A stretch of DNA of 64,000 nucleotides from Vallitaleaceae bacterium 9-2. GTDB taxonomy: Bacteria > Bacillota > Clostridia > Lachnospirales > Vallitaleaceae. Below are positions 17,086-25,565 of the stretch, piece after piece (the stretch's first letter is position 1; every line of letters begins with the position of its first letter). The stretch covers positions 3,100,001-3,164,000 of the forward strand of contig CP121691.1 of assembly GCA_038396585.1 (NCBI GenBank), read 5' to 3'. The notes under the pieces are model-generated. The model had not been told where the DNA came from. It did not search any database and was given only the letters and a program-made list of their open reading frames with translations. Made by a program: the position numbers and the translations under genes.

Positions 17086-18526
17086 TGCCTTGCTCCTTTT
17101 TATAAATAACGGATTTTGGCACTTTTCCGATAATCCGCTCTATAATGGTTGTATTGCAAAAGATATGGGCATCAAAATGTTTTTCCATGTAGCGTAGACG
17201 GTAAAAACTAAAGCTCCAGCCAACCATGGCTCCGGCAAAAGCACCCAACCCATAGAGTCGGGATAGATTTTCCCTTGCCCAGTAGCTTCCAACCAGAACA
17301 CTAATACAAAAAATCACTGCGGTCATCATTGCCCCTTTATTATCATTAAAATAGAACATAAAAATAATATTACAATACATGAGAAAAATAGCAAAATATG
17401 CGCCAATCAACGATGCATAGTTTCGAAGAACACTTCCCCCAAAACCAAAATCAGGTAGTACTGCCATAGCAATCAAAAAAAGAATTGTCGTTATAATCGC
17501 TTGTACAATGGCTAAGAAGCTGACCTGCTGAATTAATAAGCGAAACATCGCTTTTTTATCCTTTTGAATATCTTGCCAAGTTTTCCCGATAATCGACTCC
17601 ATATATTTTTGGTAGCGGTCATGAAAATTGGTCTCAACAAGAACCGTGAAGATTACAATCATTGAAATATTACTAAACATAGCAAGCGTCGTTGCCATAT
17701 CATAACTTTGCATTGTATAATAGCTTTTCGCAATAACCAAATGATTCGGATGTCCCCAAAAAACAAAATTATGGATATAGAGCCCCAAAATATAGAAAAA
17801 GTTGGTGAACAGCACTTGATATTGTTCTGTAAAATATCTTAAACAGTCAAAATATTTTTTGCTGTTTTGCTTAAAATGCTTACGCATATACGAAAATTCC
17901 AAAAAAGCAATCAGAAAAAATCCAAGCGTCACTCCATAAAGTATAGCATGAATCACCGGCTCTCCCAACCAAAAGAAAATCCAAGCCCCAACAAATGTCA
18001 CTGCCATGCCCATGCCATAAAATAATGCAATAACTTTATAATCTTTGGTCGCCGACAGATAAATCATTGAAAAAAATGCAATAATCATAATCATAAAAAA
18101 CGCATAGGTAACTGCCGCAAATATAGGGTCCACTCCTCCTACTACAATTAAGCGATATACAAAAGGTAGTGCAAGAAGTGCACCCAACAAAGTATTTAAA
18201 AAGACTCCCGTATAAAATGACGGTAGAATATCTTCATATTGGTCATCATATATTTTATCTGCAATATAACGCGACATAACTCCATTAAACGGAGCTGTAA
18301 CCAAAAGAGCAAAAATAAATACATATAGAATTGTTGAGGACAGCAGTTCTCGCTCCGCATAGGAAACCGACGTCAATCCCAAGAAAAAGTACAATGCTAT
18401 AATCGTCATGATAACAATAATTGTTGGTCCGACTGTTACAATGGAACTATAGGCAATACCTCCAATTAAGCTGGTGACACTTTCTTCTTTGAATATTTTT
18501 TTTAGTTCAAAACCAATTCCTGCCAT
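17075..18526 (-). CDS. pelG: PelG homologue, exopolysaccharide transporter
   Basis: 483 residues with about 12 membrane segments. The N-terminus MAGIGFELKKIFKEES is the hallmark of PelG, and the first membrane helix (YSSIVTVGPTIIVIM) fits too. PelG is the inner-membrane MOP-type transporter of the Pel system, working with PelD, PelE and PelF to move the polymer across the membrane as PelF makes it. It starts four bases after the pelF stop, as in known pel operons. Confidence 0.93.
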   Translation of the reverse strand: MAGIGFELKKIFKEESVTSLIGGIAYSSIVTVGPTIIVIMTIIALYFFLGLTSVSYAERELLSSTILYVFIFALLVTAPFNGVMSRYIADKIYDDQYEDILPSFYTGVFLNTLLGALLALPFVYRLIVVGGVDPIFAAVTYAFFMIMIIAFFSMIYLSATKDYKVIALFYGMGMAVTFVGAWIFFWLGEPVIHAILYGVTLGFFLIAFLEFSYMRKHFKQNSKKYFDCLRYFTEQYQVLFTNFFYILGLYIHNFVFWGHPNHLVIAKSYYTMQSYDMATTLAMFSNISMIVIFTVLVETNFHDRYQKYMESIIGKTWQDIQKDKKAMFRLLIQQVSFLAIVQAIITTILFLIAMAVLPDFGFGGSVLRNYASLIGAYFAIFLMYCNIIFMFYFNDNKGAMMTAVIFCISVLVGSYWARENLSRLYGLGAFAGAMVGWSFSFYRLRYMEKHFDAHIFCNTTIIERIIGKVPKSVIYKKEQGNEG

Positions 18527-18530
18527 CTTC

Positions 18531-19958
18531 TCACCTCTTTTCCTTATATCCTTGGCGCTGATTGTTTTTCAAATATAACTTATGATAGTTTTCAAAAACT
18601 TCATGATTCTGATAATTATTTTTTACGCGTTCATATCCATTACTACCCATGGTTTGACGAAGCTCCTGATCTTGAGCCAGTTCAACCATTGCATTCGCCA
18701 TTGCTTCGATTCCCATGATAGGGACCACAGCTCCTGCCGGACCATAGTTATCATATAATCCAAGGACAAGATTGCGACAATCGCCCACATCGGTTGTTAT
18801 AAACGGCTTTTTAGCAGCAAAACCTTCAAGAATAACTAAAGGTTGACCTTCACTTAAGCTACTTAAAACCATCATATCCATCTTGCCAAGGTATTCTTTA
18901 ACGTTAATCTTTCCAGTAAAGATAACGTCTTCCACTTCAAGTTCTTGAACAAGTTGTCGGCACTTTTGTGCATATTCCTCGTTCTCCGTAAGCGGTCCCA
19001 TAATCCATAGCTTAAGATTTTTAACTTGTGCTTTAGCCATACTAAACGCATGAATCATTGTCTTAATATCTTTGATTGGGGTTACCCGCACCACCGCACC
19101 GATATTGATAAAGGTATCTGCTGCCTCTTTGGGCACAAGATTATTAAACTGTTCTAAATGTACACCATTACTAATTACGTTAATCTTTTCAGAAGGACAA
19201 CCAAGCTCCACCTGAAAATCTTTTGCTGCCTCAAAAAGAGCGGTAATATCATCCGCCATATCATAACTACACTGTGAAAATTTTTTAAACTGCTGAATCC
19301 ATAGGTCTTTATAGAGTCCTCTAACCCATTTTGCCTTAATAATTTCTTCTTCACGCTCTCGTGTATAAATTCCATGCTCAGACACAATTAATGGTTTTTT
19401 GTGTATATATTTACATAGACTACCATAGACACCAGAATACCCTGTGGACATCGAATGATAGACATCGGCTTTTGTCGGCTTGTTTTTTAATAATAAAAAC
19501 AAGGGCATATACATCGACCGCATCGTCCACAAAAAGTCTGAAAACACCGCTTTATCATGATGCGCTTCGTAGTATTCACGCGTCATTTCCAAAAAATCCG
19601 GTCCTGTCAGCAAACTATTGACCGATACTTTTTTCTTCTGAAAAAAGTCGAATAGACATGGCCAGTCAACCTCTTGTCCAAACATCAGGCTTCGAAAAGC
19701 TCTGTACTCTTGGGATGTAAGCTTAGGCTTTTGAAAAAAACCAGGGACATAATCTTTATCAAAAAGGTATAACTCCCGAACTTGACTAACATTGGGAGGA
19801 ATCATATATTTAAATTCTTTTTTTTCATCACGGCGAACCGATAATGTCTCAATGATAAACTCTACATCATCAAGTTGTGTCATCATTTGCTGCATCCAGC
19901 TTGATACACCGCCTGTCAAGAAGGGGTATGCCCCTTCAACAATTAAGCAGATTCTCAT
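18531..19958 (-). CDS. pelF: PelF homologue, GT4 polysaccharide synthase
   Basis: 475 residues. The start MRICLIVEGAYPFLTGGVSSW is characteristic of PelF (shown here in the first 20 positions as MRICLIVEGAYPFLTGGVSS). Residues 270-440 form the second Rossmann domain with IGAVVRVTPIKDIKTM, VIFTGKINV and the retaining GT4 motif SLSEGQPLVILEG. PelF is the soluble UDP-sugar-dependent synthase of Pel (partially deacetylated GalNAc-rich polymer in Pseudomonas). Which sugar this enzyme uses is not visible. It lies 25 bases after the DUF2194 gene and directly before pelG. Confidence 0.94.
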   Translation of the reverse strand: MRICLIVEGAYPFLTGGVSSWMQQMMTQLDDVEFIIETLSVRRDEKKEFKYMIPPNVSQVRELYLFDKDYVPGFFQKPKLTSQEYRAFRSLMFGQEVDWPCLFDFFQKKKVSVNSLLTGPDFLEMTREYYEAHHDKAVFSDFLWTMRSMYMPLFLLLKNKPTKADVYHSMSTGYSGVYGSLCKYIHKKPLIVSEHGIYTREREEEIIKAKWVRGLYKDLWIQQFKKFSQCSYDMADDITALFEAAKDFQVELGCPSEKINVISNGVHLEQFNNLVPKEAADTFINIGAVVRVTPIKDIKTMIHAFSMAKAQVKNLKLWIMGPLTENEEYAQKCRQLVQELEVEDVIFTGKINVKEYLGKMDMMVLSSLSEGQPLVILEGFAAKKPFITTDVGDCRNLVLGLYDNYGPAGAVVPIMGIEAMANAMVELAQDQELRQTMGSNGYERVKNNYQNHEVFENYHKLYLKNNQRQGYKEKR

Positions 19959-19983
19959 AATTTTCTCCTGTTCCTTATATCAG

Positions 19984-21669
19984 CTACCTTACCAACTCAA
20001 TTGTGGCATGCGGTTCATATACATCAATCTGATACGAATGGGCATCTATTTGGGACACATTGCCACCAATAACCTGAAGGATTTCTTTGTCTGTGCGAAG
20101 GATAAAGTGCATCTCACCTTGCCATCCTTCTATATAGACATCAATTTTATCTTCTTCATACTGTATCCATGGAATGGATTGTTGATATATTCTTAAGCGT
20201 TCTCCCAGTTTTTGAATATTAAGGGATGGCAGTTCTCCTAACGTTCTTAGATAACGGTCCATAAATTCGGCGTAGTCTTTTGATCGAATCATCCAGTGGT
20301 CCTTCGCCGTTTCAGGATAAAGTATTTTTTCCATATCCATATTATGTACTGCTAACCCAAAAGAAGTCGCGATTGAATAAAAAGCCATTTTGTCTGATTC
20401 TTGACTTCCCATTGTCTCATAAGTTATGGGGACTTCAACGATGCCTTCTTCTTCAAATACAGGTTTAATTCCGCCAAGCTCCCATGGCTTAAGAAGGGTT
20501 CGCATCTTTTGCTGGCTTGATGTCCATCCATCTAAAGGCTTGTCTTTGTCATCTACATATAATGCTGTTAACTCTTCTTGTCCCGTCACTTTTTGATATA
20601 TCTCTTGTTCCTTGGTCAGATCGGTAAATGTCGCCAAGCCAATATAGCCGCCAAATTTTTGAAAATCACGATTATAATTTTTAATCAACTCACTTTGCAT
20701 GATTGCCGCTTCATAATCTTCTTCGAAAAATCCAGCCGATAAAAAGGCACTTGGTATTACATCTCGTGATTGAGTGATACCTATAATATCCGGAATAATG
20801 ATATCTTCTTGGACACTTAGCCCATCGCGTTGATAATTATCAAGCATCATCTTAGCATTTTCATTAAGAAGATAGGGTAATCCTACATAGGTATGAGCCA
20901 TTCCACCCACAATCGGATAGAGATAGTCTGAATATATGTCCGTTTGGACTCCGGTAAGAACACCATAACCTGAATTACTCGACATTAACGCTCCATTAAC
21001 AACATATATTTTTTGCCCTTTATAGGTGTTTCTCCATACAATAGGATTCCCCTTGCCATCATCCACAAATTGTTTGGCTGATGGCTGTAGACGTACTAAA
21101 GTATAAGGATAATCATCCACATCAAACTCTAATACACCACCTAAAAAAAAGTCCTCTAACGTCCGCAGCCGTTTTGTTGTCTCCTCTTTTTCAAGCGCAT
21201 ACACTCCGATTATTTGATTAAACTGGGTCTCTTTGATATCTTTTGCAAGCCCTAGTATAATCAAATCTCCGCCTTGTTCAACAAATCCTTCGATTTTATC
21301 CATCCATTGTTGATTAACCGCTATCTCTCCTGCCACTATCATGACGTCTGCCTCTGTCCATTTTTCTTGGTCTTGGGTCAATGAACGCACTTGGGTTAAC
21401 GACAGATTTTCTAAAGCCAGTTGTTCCTTGATGCGCTCACATGCAGACAATTCTATGCCTTCTTCAATGATGACATACTGCAATTGGTTGATTGCATCGG
21501 CGCTTGGAATATCTATATCAACCGAATCAATAACTTGATATCCATCGATATCGCGAAAAATAAATATCCCAATATCAACAAGCGAAACCGAGACCATCAT
21601 AATCATTGTGATAATTAAGAGGGTCATCACATAATATATATTTTTGATTTCCACATCTTTTTTCATCAT
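19984..21669 (-). CDS. DUF2194-type membrane-anchored protein of the Pel-type locus
   Basis: 561 residues. One N-terminal membrane segment at about 13-35, then a large extracellular part. Residues 60-150 look like a flavodoxin- or GATase-like region (ADVMIVAGEIAVNQQW, GGDLIILGLAKDI); residues 250-480 contain VGGMAHTYVGLPYLLNENA, IGLATFTDLTK and WMIRSKDYAEFMDRYL. I recognise this as DUF2194, which recurs beside pelF in Firmicutes. NodB deacetylase motifs (TFDDG, H-x3-H) are not visible. By position it may replace the PelA deacetylase/hydrolase, which is otherwise missing; that is inference. Its first codon overlaps the GT2 gene upstream by four bases. Confidence 0.72.
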   Translation of the reverse strand: MMKKDVEIKNIYYVMTLLIITMIMMVSVSLVDIGIFIFRDIDGYQVIDSVDIDIPSADAINQLQYVIIEEGIELSACERIKEQLALENLSLTQVRSLTQDQEKWTEADVMIVAGEIAVNQQWMDKIEGFVEQGGDLIILGLAKDIKETQFNQIIGVYALEKEETTKRLRTLEDFFLGGVLEFDVDDYPYTLVRLQPSAKQFVDDGKGNPIVWRNTYKGQKIYVVNGALMSSNSGYGVLTGVQTDIYSDYLYPIVGGMAHTYVGLPYLLNENAKMMLDNYQRDGLSVQEDIIIPDIIGITQSRDVIPSAFLSAGFFEEDYEAAIMQSELIKNYNRDFQKFGGYIGLATFTDLTKEQEIYQKVTGQEELTALYVDDKDKPLDGWTSSQQKMRTLLKPWELGGIKPVFEEEGIVEVPITYETMGSQESDKMAFYSIATSFGLAVHNMDMEKILYPETAKDHWMIRSKDYAEFMDRYLRTLGELPSLNIQKLGERLRIYQQSIPWIQYEEDKIDVYIEGWQGEMHFILRTDKEILQVIGGNVSQIDAHSYQIDVYEPHATIELVR

Positions 21670-22430
21670 TTTCGCTCTTTCCTTGCCTCAATGCTGGTTT
21701 CTTTCCACTGCCGTAAAATAATGCTCACCGTTGATAACGTAATAATAATCATATACTTTAACTGCTTGATATATCCACTGTGCATACTTTGACCTGTAGT
21801 ACGCTCATGCATAATCGCCGGAATTTCTTTAATCACATATCCTTTTAAAAGCATTTGAATAATCATATTAATATCCGGATATCGATAATCAAACTGTCCA
21901 TATCCTGAATAATAAGCAAATGTACGCCGATTTAATCCTTGAAGTCCTGAGGTTGGGTCTGTAATCGTTGTCCCGGTAATTTTTTGGATAATCCCTCGAA
22001 AAAAACGTATCACTACTTTTTTCAAACCTGAGGGACGAAAAGAAGACTGCTCACTTAAAAATCTTGAGCCGATGACAATATCCGGTCGTTCCTTTTCCTC
22101 CCCTTGAACCAAAGCCTCATATATATACTGTACATTTGCAATATCATGTTGTCCATCTGCATCTAGCTGAATAACGTAGTCATATCCTTTTTCATCTGCA
22201 TATTTATATCCGGCCTGTATAGCCGAACCATATCCTCGGTTCATAATCAACGACATAAGTATTACATCATAGGATGCCACTACCTGTGTGGTATGGTCGC
22301 TTGACCCATCATCAACAACCAAAATATCCGCCATCTGGGGAATTGACGTTGTCATAATTGCATCAAGTACTTTGCAGATTGACGCCTCCTCATTATATGC
22401 CGGTATCAAAATCAATGCTCCTTTTCCCAT
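21666..22430 (-). CDS. Polyprenyl-phosphate sugar synthase-type GT2 (DPM1-like)
   Basis: About 255 residues. The N-terminus GALILIPAYNEEASICKVL, followed by ILVVDDGSSDHT and YVIQLDADGQHD, is typical of dolichyl/polyprenyl-phosphate-sugar synthases. MNRGYGSAIQAGYKYA and TDPTSGLQGLNRRTF are further family blocks, and a hydrophobic C-terminal segment could attach it to the membrane. The open frame extends to 22550, but the ATG at 22430 is the real start: it is one base after the upstream stop, with GGGAAGAG ahead of it, and gives the family N-terminus. It would load a sugar onto undecaprenyl phosphate for the GT-C enzyme encoded just upstream. Confidence 0.9.
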   Translation of the reverse strand: MGKGALILIPAYNEEASICKVLDAIMTTSIPQMADILVVDDGSSDHTTQVVASYDVILMSLIMNRGYGSAIQAGYKYADEKGYDYVIQLDADGQHDIANVQYIYEALVQGEEKERPDIVIGSRFLSEQSSFRPSGLKKVVIRFFRGIIQKITGTTITDPTSGLQGLNRRTFAYYSGYGQFDYRYPDINMIIQMLLKGYVIKEIPAIMHERTTGQSMHSGYIKQLKYMIIITLSTVSIILRQWKETSIEARKERK

Positions 22431-22431
22431 C

Positions 22432-24627
22432 TTACTCTTCCCTTTCCCTACTGTTATAACCATAATCAATCGCAAAATTATATCTTGCATACTCGTCTTG
22501 CTTAATCTCATATACGATGAACTCATCATCCTCATAATAGATACGCACATCTTCCGGAAAATACGTTCTAAACTGTTGTGCCCAAAAATATGCTTTAGAG
22601 TTTAATGCATAACGATAAGACTGATAATAGTCATTGTACTCAAGTCCTTGCTCTAGTTCTTCAAGTGCCCCTTGATGGCTTACCGGTTTTCGACGCGTAA
22701 TTCCTTCTTGGGATTCTAAAAATCGAAAACCATAATCTACCAGCGGTTTTTTCTCAATGTAGAGATAGACCCGCTCTCCCGGAATCTCTAATTGTTTATT
22801 CGGTGTCCACTGTTCCTGCTCAAGAATAAATTTTGCCAATTCATAGTGGTAGCCATCATTCATCACAACACTAATATTATTAACCGGTGCAATAATTGTC
22901 CATGTCCTTGGGCTAGCCTCTTGGATAAGTTGACGGTTCACTTCCATAGCTCCCTTAGGTTGAAAATAATAAAAGGGAAGTTTGGGTTGCACCACTTCAT
23001 AATCCATCCCCATCACTACGACCACCGGAATACATGCCAAGACAGCAACATAAAACAAAAGCTTTTGATTCCAACGTTTGGTCCATTGATAAAACAATTC
23101 TATTGGCCATGCAAAGACCATCGGACTAAAATAAGCAATAAAAATGCTGACGCGCTTAATTTCCATAAGTGTCGGCAATTGAAGCGCTCGAAGGATTGTC
23201 AAAAACATCAATAAACCATATCCCGCCAATATTGCGACAAGCATGCGATAACGCTCCTTTTTGGATTGAAGATACAACCCGCCATAGATGACAATTCCCA
23301 GAATAACCAGCAATGCAATGACCCGTCCAAACCAAAGCTGTTGCACAACATGCTTTTGCCAATCCCTTCTTGCTTGCCTTAAAAAAAACTGCCACGAAAG
23401 CGCTTCTTCTGCATTCTCGTCTTCTGCATTCTCCTCTTGCTCAGTCTCATCAGATAGACCTTCATCTTCAGTTTCATTCGCATACTCATCTCCGCGAATG
23501 ATGCGAACAGCCCATTCCATGGATTGCTCCATTGGATAGCCCATTGCTCCACCTGCGATTAAAGGAGATAAGGCAAGTATGCTCATCATGAGACCTACCC
23601 CTATCAATGGAAGTACTAGCCTTTTTTTAAAGATGGTTATCAAATATATTAACCCTACACCTAAGCAAAGAAATGCTGCAATAATTGTTAGATAAAAGTG
23701 AAAGCTCAGTGTCAGTCCAAAACTTATCCCCCAAAAATAGAGCGATGTTTTTCGTTTTTCCTTAATATAGTGCAGAAGGAAAAAAAGCATTGGAACAAAC
23801 GTAAGCATCCCATACTCTTGAGGGATGGCAAATTGGAACCGATAGATTGCTTCAACATCAAAGATATTGATTACTGAATAGATGGTCAATCCTGTTGCAA
23901 TAGCGATAGTTGAAGAAAATATTTTTCGAAGTCCAAAATATAAAACAGCAAGAACAACCACACGGGTAAAGACGCCAAAGCTTCCTATAATCTGCACAGC
24001 ATCTAATCCTGTAAAGACCCCAAGCGCACCAATAATCTGGTGAAATCCATGTGGATACAATCCCGATGGAAAGATATTGCCTTCTAGCAAAGATTGAACC
24101 CAATATAGGTGAATCTCTTCATCTGGTGCACCATAGCTTACAAACTTTAATCGATTATAGCCAAAAAAATATATATTATAGGCTATAATCCCTAAAAACA
24201 TAATTTTATCTCCTGGACGTTGCCAGAATGTCCATCGAATACATCGCTTTACATTCTGTCCCATCCATTCAATAGTTCGGTGAATAAATAATCGGACTCC
24301 ATAGCGCCCTTCAAACAGATGATGTATGGATTCCATCCAGTGCACCATCTGAGTATGTAGTCCTTCTCTATCCAAGAGCCAACGTATGCCAAACCCTGAA
24401 AGCAAAAGACCTATCAATAAACTTGCTCGATTAAACCAGCCTATAAAAGACAATATATAACCGACATGAATCAGTACTGCATTTCCTCCAATCAGATACA
24501 TAAAGAAGTTATACCCTTTGTCATTAGAACGCTTTAGGCTTTGGAATATAAAAGCGCCCCAACCGATGACAAGTAATATGTATGCGATGGATAGTTGTAT
24601 AAATTCCCATATCATTGGTATGTACAC
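22432..24627 (-). CDS. Large GT-C-type membrane glycosyltransferase
   Basis: 731 residues. About 12 hydrophobic segments between residues 10 and 550, with an acidic extracellular loop at about 385-410 (ETEDEGLSDETEQEENAEDE), and a soluble C-terminal domain from about 560. The first extracellular loop carries SYGAPDEEIHLYWVQSLLEG, an acidic D-E-E motif placed as in the PMT/ArnT-like GT-C superfamily, where such an Asp/Glu is catalytic. Enzymes of this class transfer sugars from polyprenyl-phosphate donors outside the membrane; the adjacent DPM1-like GT2 would make that donor. The start is a GTG at 24627 with AAGGGGG nine bases ahead. Confidence 0.82.
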   Translation of the reverse strand: MYIPMIWEFIQLSIAYILLVIGWGAFIFQSLKRSNDKGYNFFMYLIGGNAVLIHVGYILSFIGWFNRASLLIGLLLSGFGIRWLLDREGLHTQMVHWMESIHHLFEGRYGVRLFIHRTIEWMGQNVKRCIRWTFWQRPGDKIMFLGIIAYNIYFFGYNRLKFVSYGAPDEEIHLYWVQSLLEGNIFPSGLYPHGFHQIIGALGVFTGLDAVQIIGSFGVFTRVVVLAVLYFGLRKIFSSTIAIATGLTIYSVINIFDVEAIYRFQFAIPQEYGMLTFVPMLFFLLHYIKEKRKTSLYFWGISFGLTLSFHFYLTIIAAFLCLGVGLIYLITIFKKRLVLPLIGVGLMMSILALSPLIAGGAMGYPMEQSMEWAVRIIRGDEYANETEDEGLSDETEQEENAEDENAEEALSWQFFLRQARRDWQKHVVQQLWFGRVIALLVILGIVIYGGLYLQSKKERYRMLVAILAGYGLLMFLTILRALQLPTLMEIKRVSIFIAYFSPMVFAWPIELFYQWTKRWNQKLLFYVAVLACIPVVVVMGMDYEVVQPKLPFYYFQPKGAMEVNRQLIQEASPRTWTIIAPVNNISVVMNDGYHYELAKFILEQEQWTPNKQLEIPGERVYLYIEKKPLVDYGFRFLESQEGITRRKPVSHQGALEELEQGLEYNDYYQSYRYALNSKAYFWAQQFRTYFPEDVRIYYEDDEFIVYEIKQDEYARYNFAIDYGYNSREREE

Positions 24628-24650
24628 CGGATATTTCCCCCTTATAAAAA

Positions 24651-25565
24651 TTATTGAAAAAATCGTACCAAATCAAGAAGCTCCTGATCTAACACAACCT
24701 CTGAAGCTTTTAGTCGATCTAGCACCTCTTTAAAATGTGTTTTGTCTGCCTCATAATAATATAATAGCTCTGCCTTGTAAGTGTCTATCTCTTCGGGAAA
24801 AGCTTCTCGCGCTCGTTCTACCCATACTTTTGCTTGTTCTGTTTCTTGGTTTTCAAGAAGCAGATGAACTATCTGCTGATACCATTCACACTCCATAATG
24901 TGGACATGCTGTTGATGAAGGATTCCAAGAACAGCCGCATAATGTTGCAGAAAGCGGCGGTGTTCATCTTTGGACAAAATCTTTTGTACAAGATATGGGT
25001 ACACATAGTCTCTATATTCCTTGGCTAGATGGGCATCTTCTTTCATGTTCATACATGCCTGATACATCTTTATTTCCTGTGCCACAAATGCTTCAACCAC
25101 TTCTGAAATAGCAGATGCCGCATAATGAGACACTTCACTATCTTCATGGCTTACTGCACTCAAAATAGATGCCAAGGCAGTTTGACGCTCATTTTTGAGC
25201 ACATCTAGCAAAAGTTGTCGGATGCTGTGCTTGTCTGAAACCAGTAGTGCCTCTTCAAAAGGCACTACATCCATGGCCGCATGCACATTAGGCTTTGACA
25301 ATACTTGAATACGTTCTTTACTCAAACTTAGTTCATGGCGATCTAGTTCATCTGCCCTTCGCTTATAAACCACTGCATATACTACCCATGAAAAGAATAA
25401 ATACAAAGGCGCAACAATAGGACATACTAAAATGAATAGACTTGTCACCACACCTTTGGCTCCATCTTTTTTTATAATCCAAAGTGCCAAATTCGCTATA
25501 GCAACACTTCCATTAATGACTAATAATATTATAATTTGATGCATACCTTCATAATTAGCCCACAT
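24651..25565 (-). CDS. pelE: PelE-like membrane protein with helical repeats
   Basis: 304 residues. Two N-terminal hydrophobic segments (about 8-28 and 33-60) are followed by a cytoplasmic helical region with repeated short helices (about 110-300), compatible with the TPR-type C-terminus of PelE. Sequence similarity of PelE proteins is low, so the call rests on topology and on position directly after pelD, which it overlaps by 11 bases. In Pseudomonas PelE binds PelD and helps recruit PelF. GGGAGTG eight bases before the ATG at 25565 supports this start. Confidence 0.75.
   Translation of the reverse strand: MWANYEGMHQIIILLVINGSVAIANLALWIIKKDGAKGVVTSLFILVCPIVAPLYLFFSWVVYAVVYKRRADELDRHELSLSKERIQVLSKPNVHAAMDVVPFEEALLVSDKHSIRQLLLDVLKNERQTALASILSAVSHEDSEVSHYAASAISEVVEAFVAQEIKMYQACMNMKEDAHLAKEYRDYVYPYLVQKILSKDEHRRFLQHYAAVLGILHQQHVHIMECEWYQQIVHLLLENQETEQAKVWVERAREAFPEEIDTYKAELLYYYEADKTHFKEVLDRLKASEVVLDQELLDLVRFFQ

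Noticed and set aside
22431-22550. N-terminal extension of the DPM1-like GT2 to 22550
   Set aside because: It would overlap the GT-C gene by about 120 bases; the ATG at 22430 has a ribosome binding site and gives the family N-terminus.
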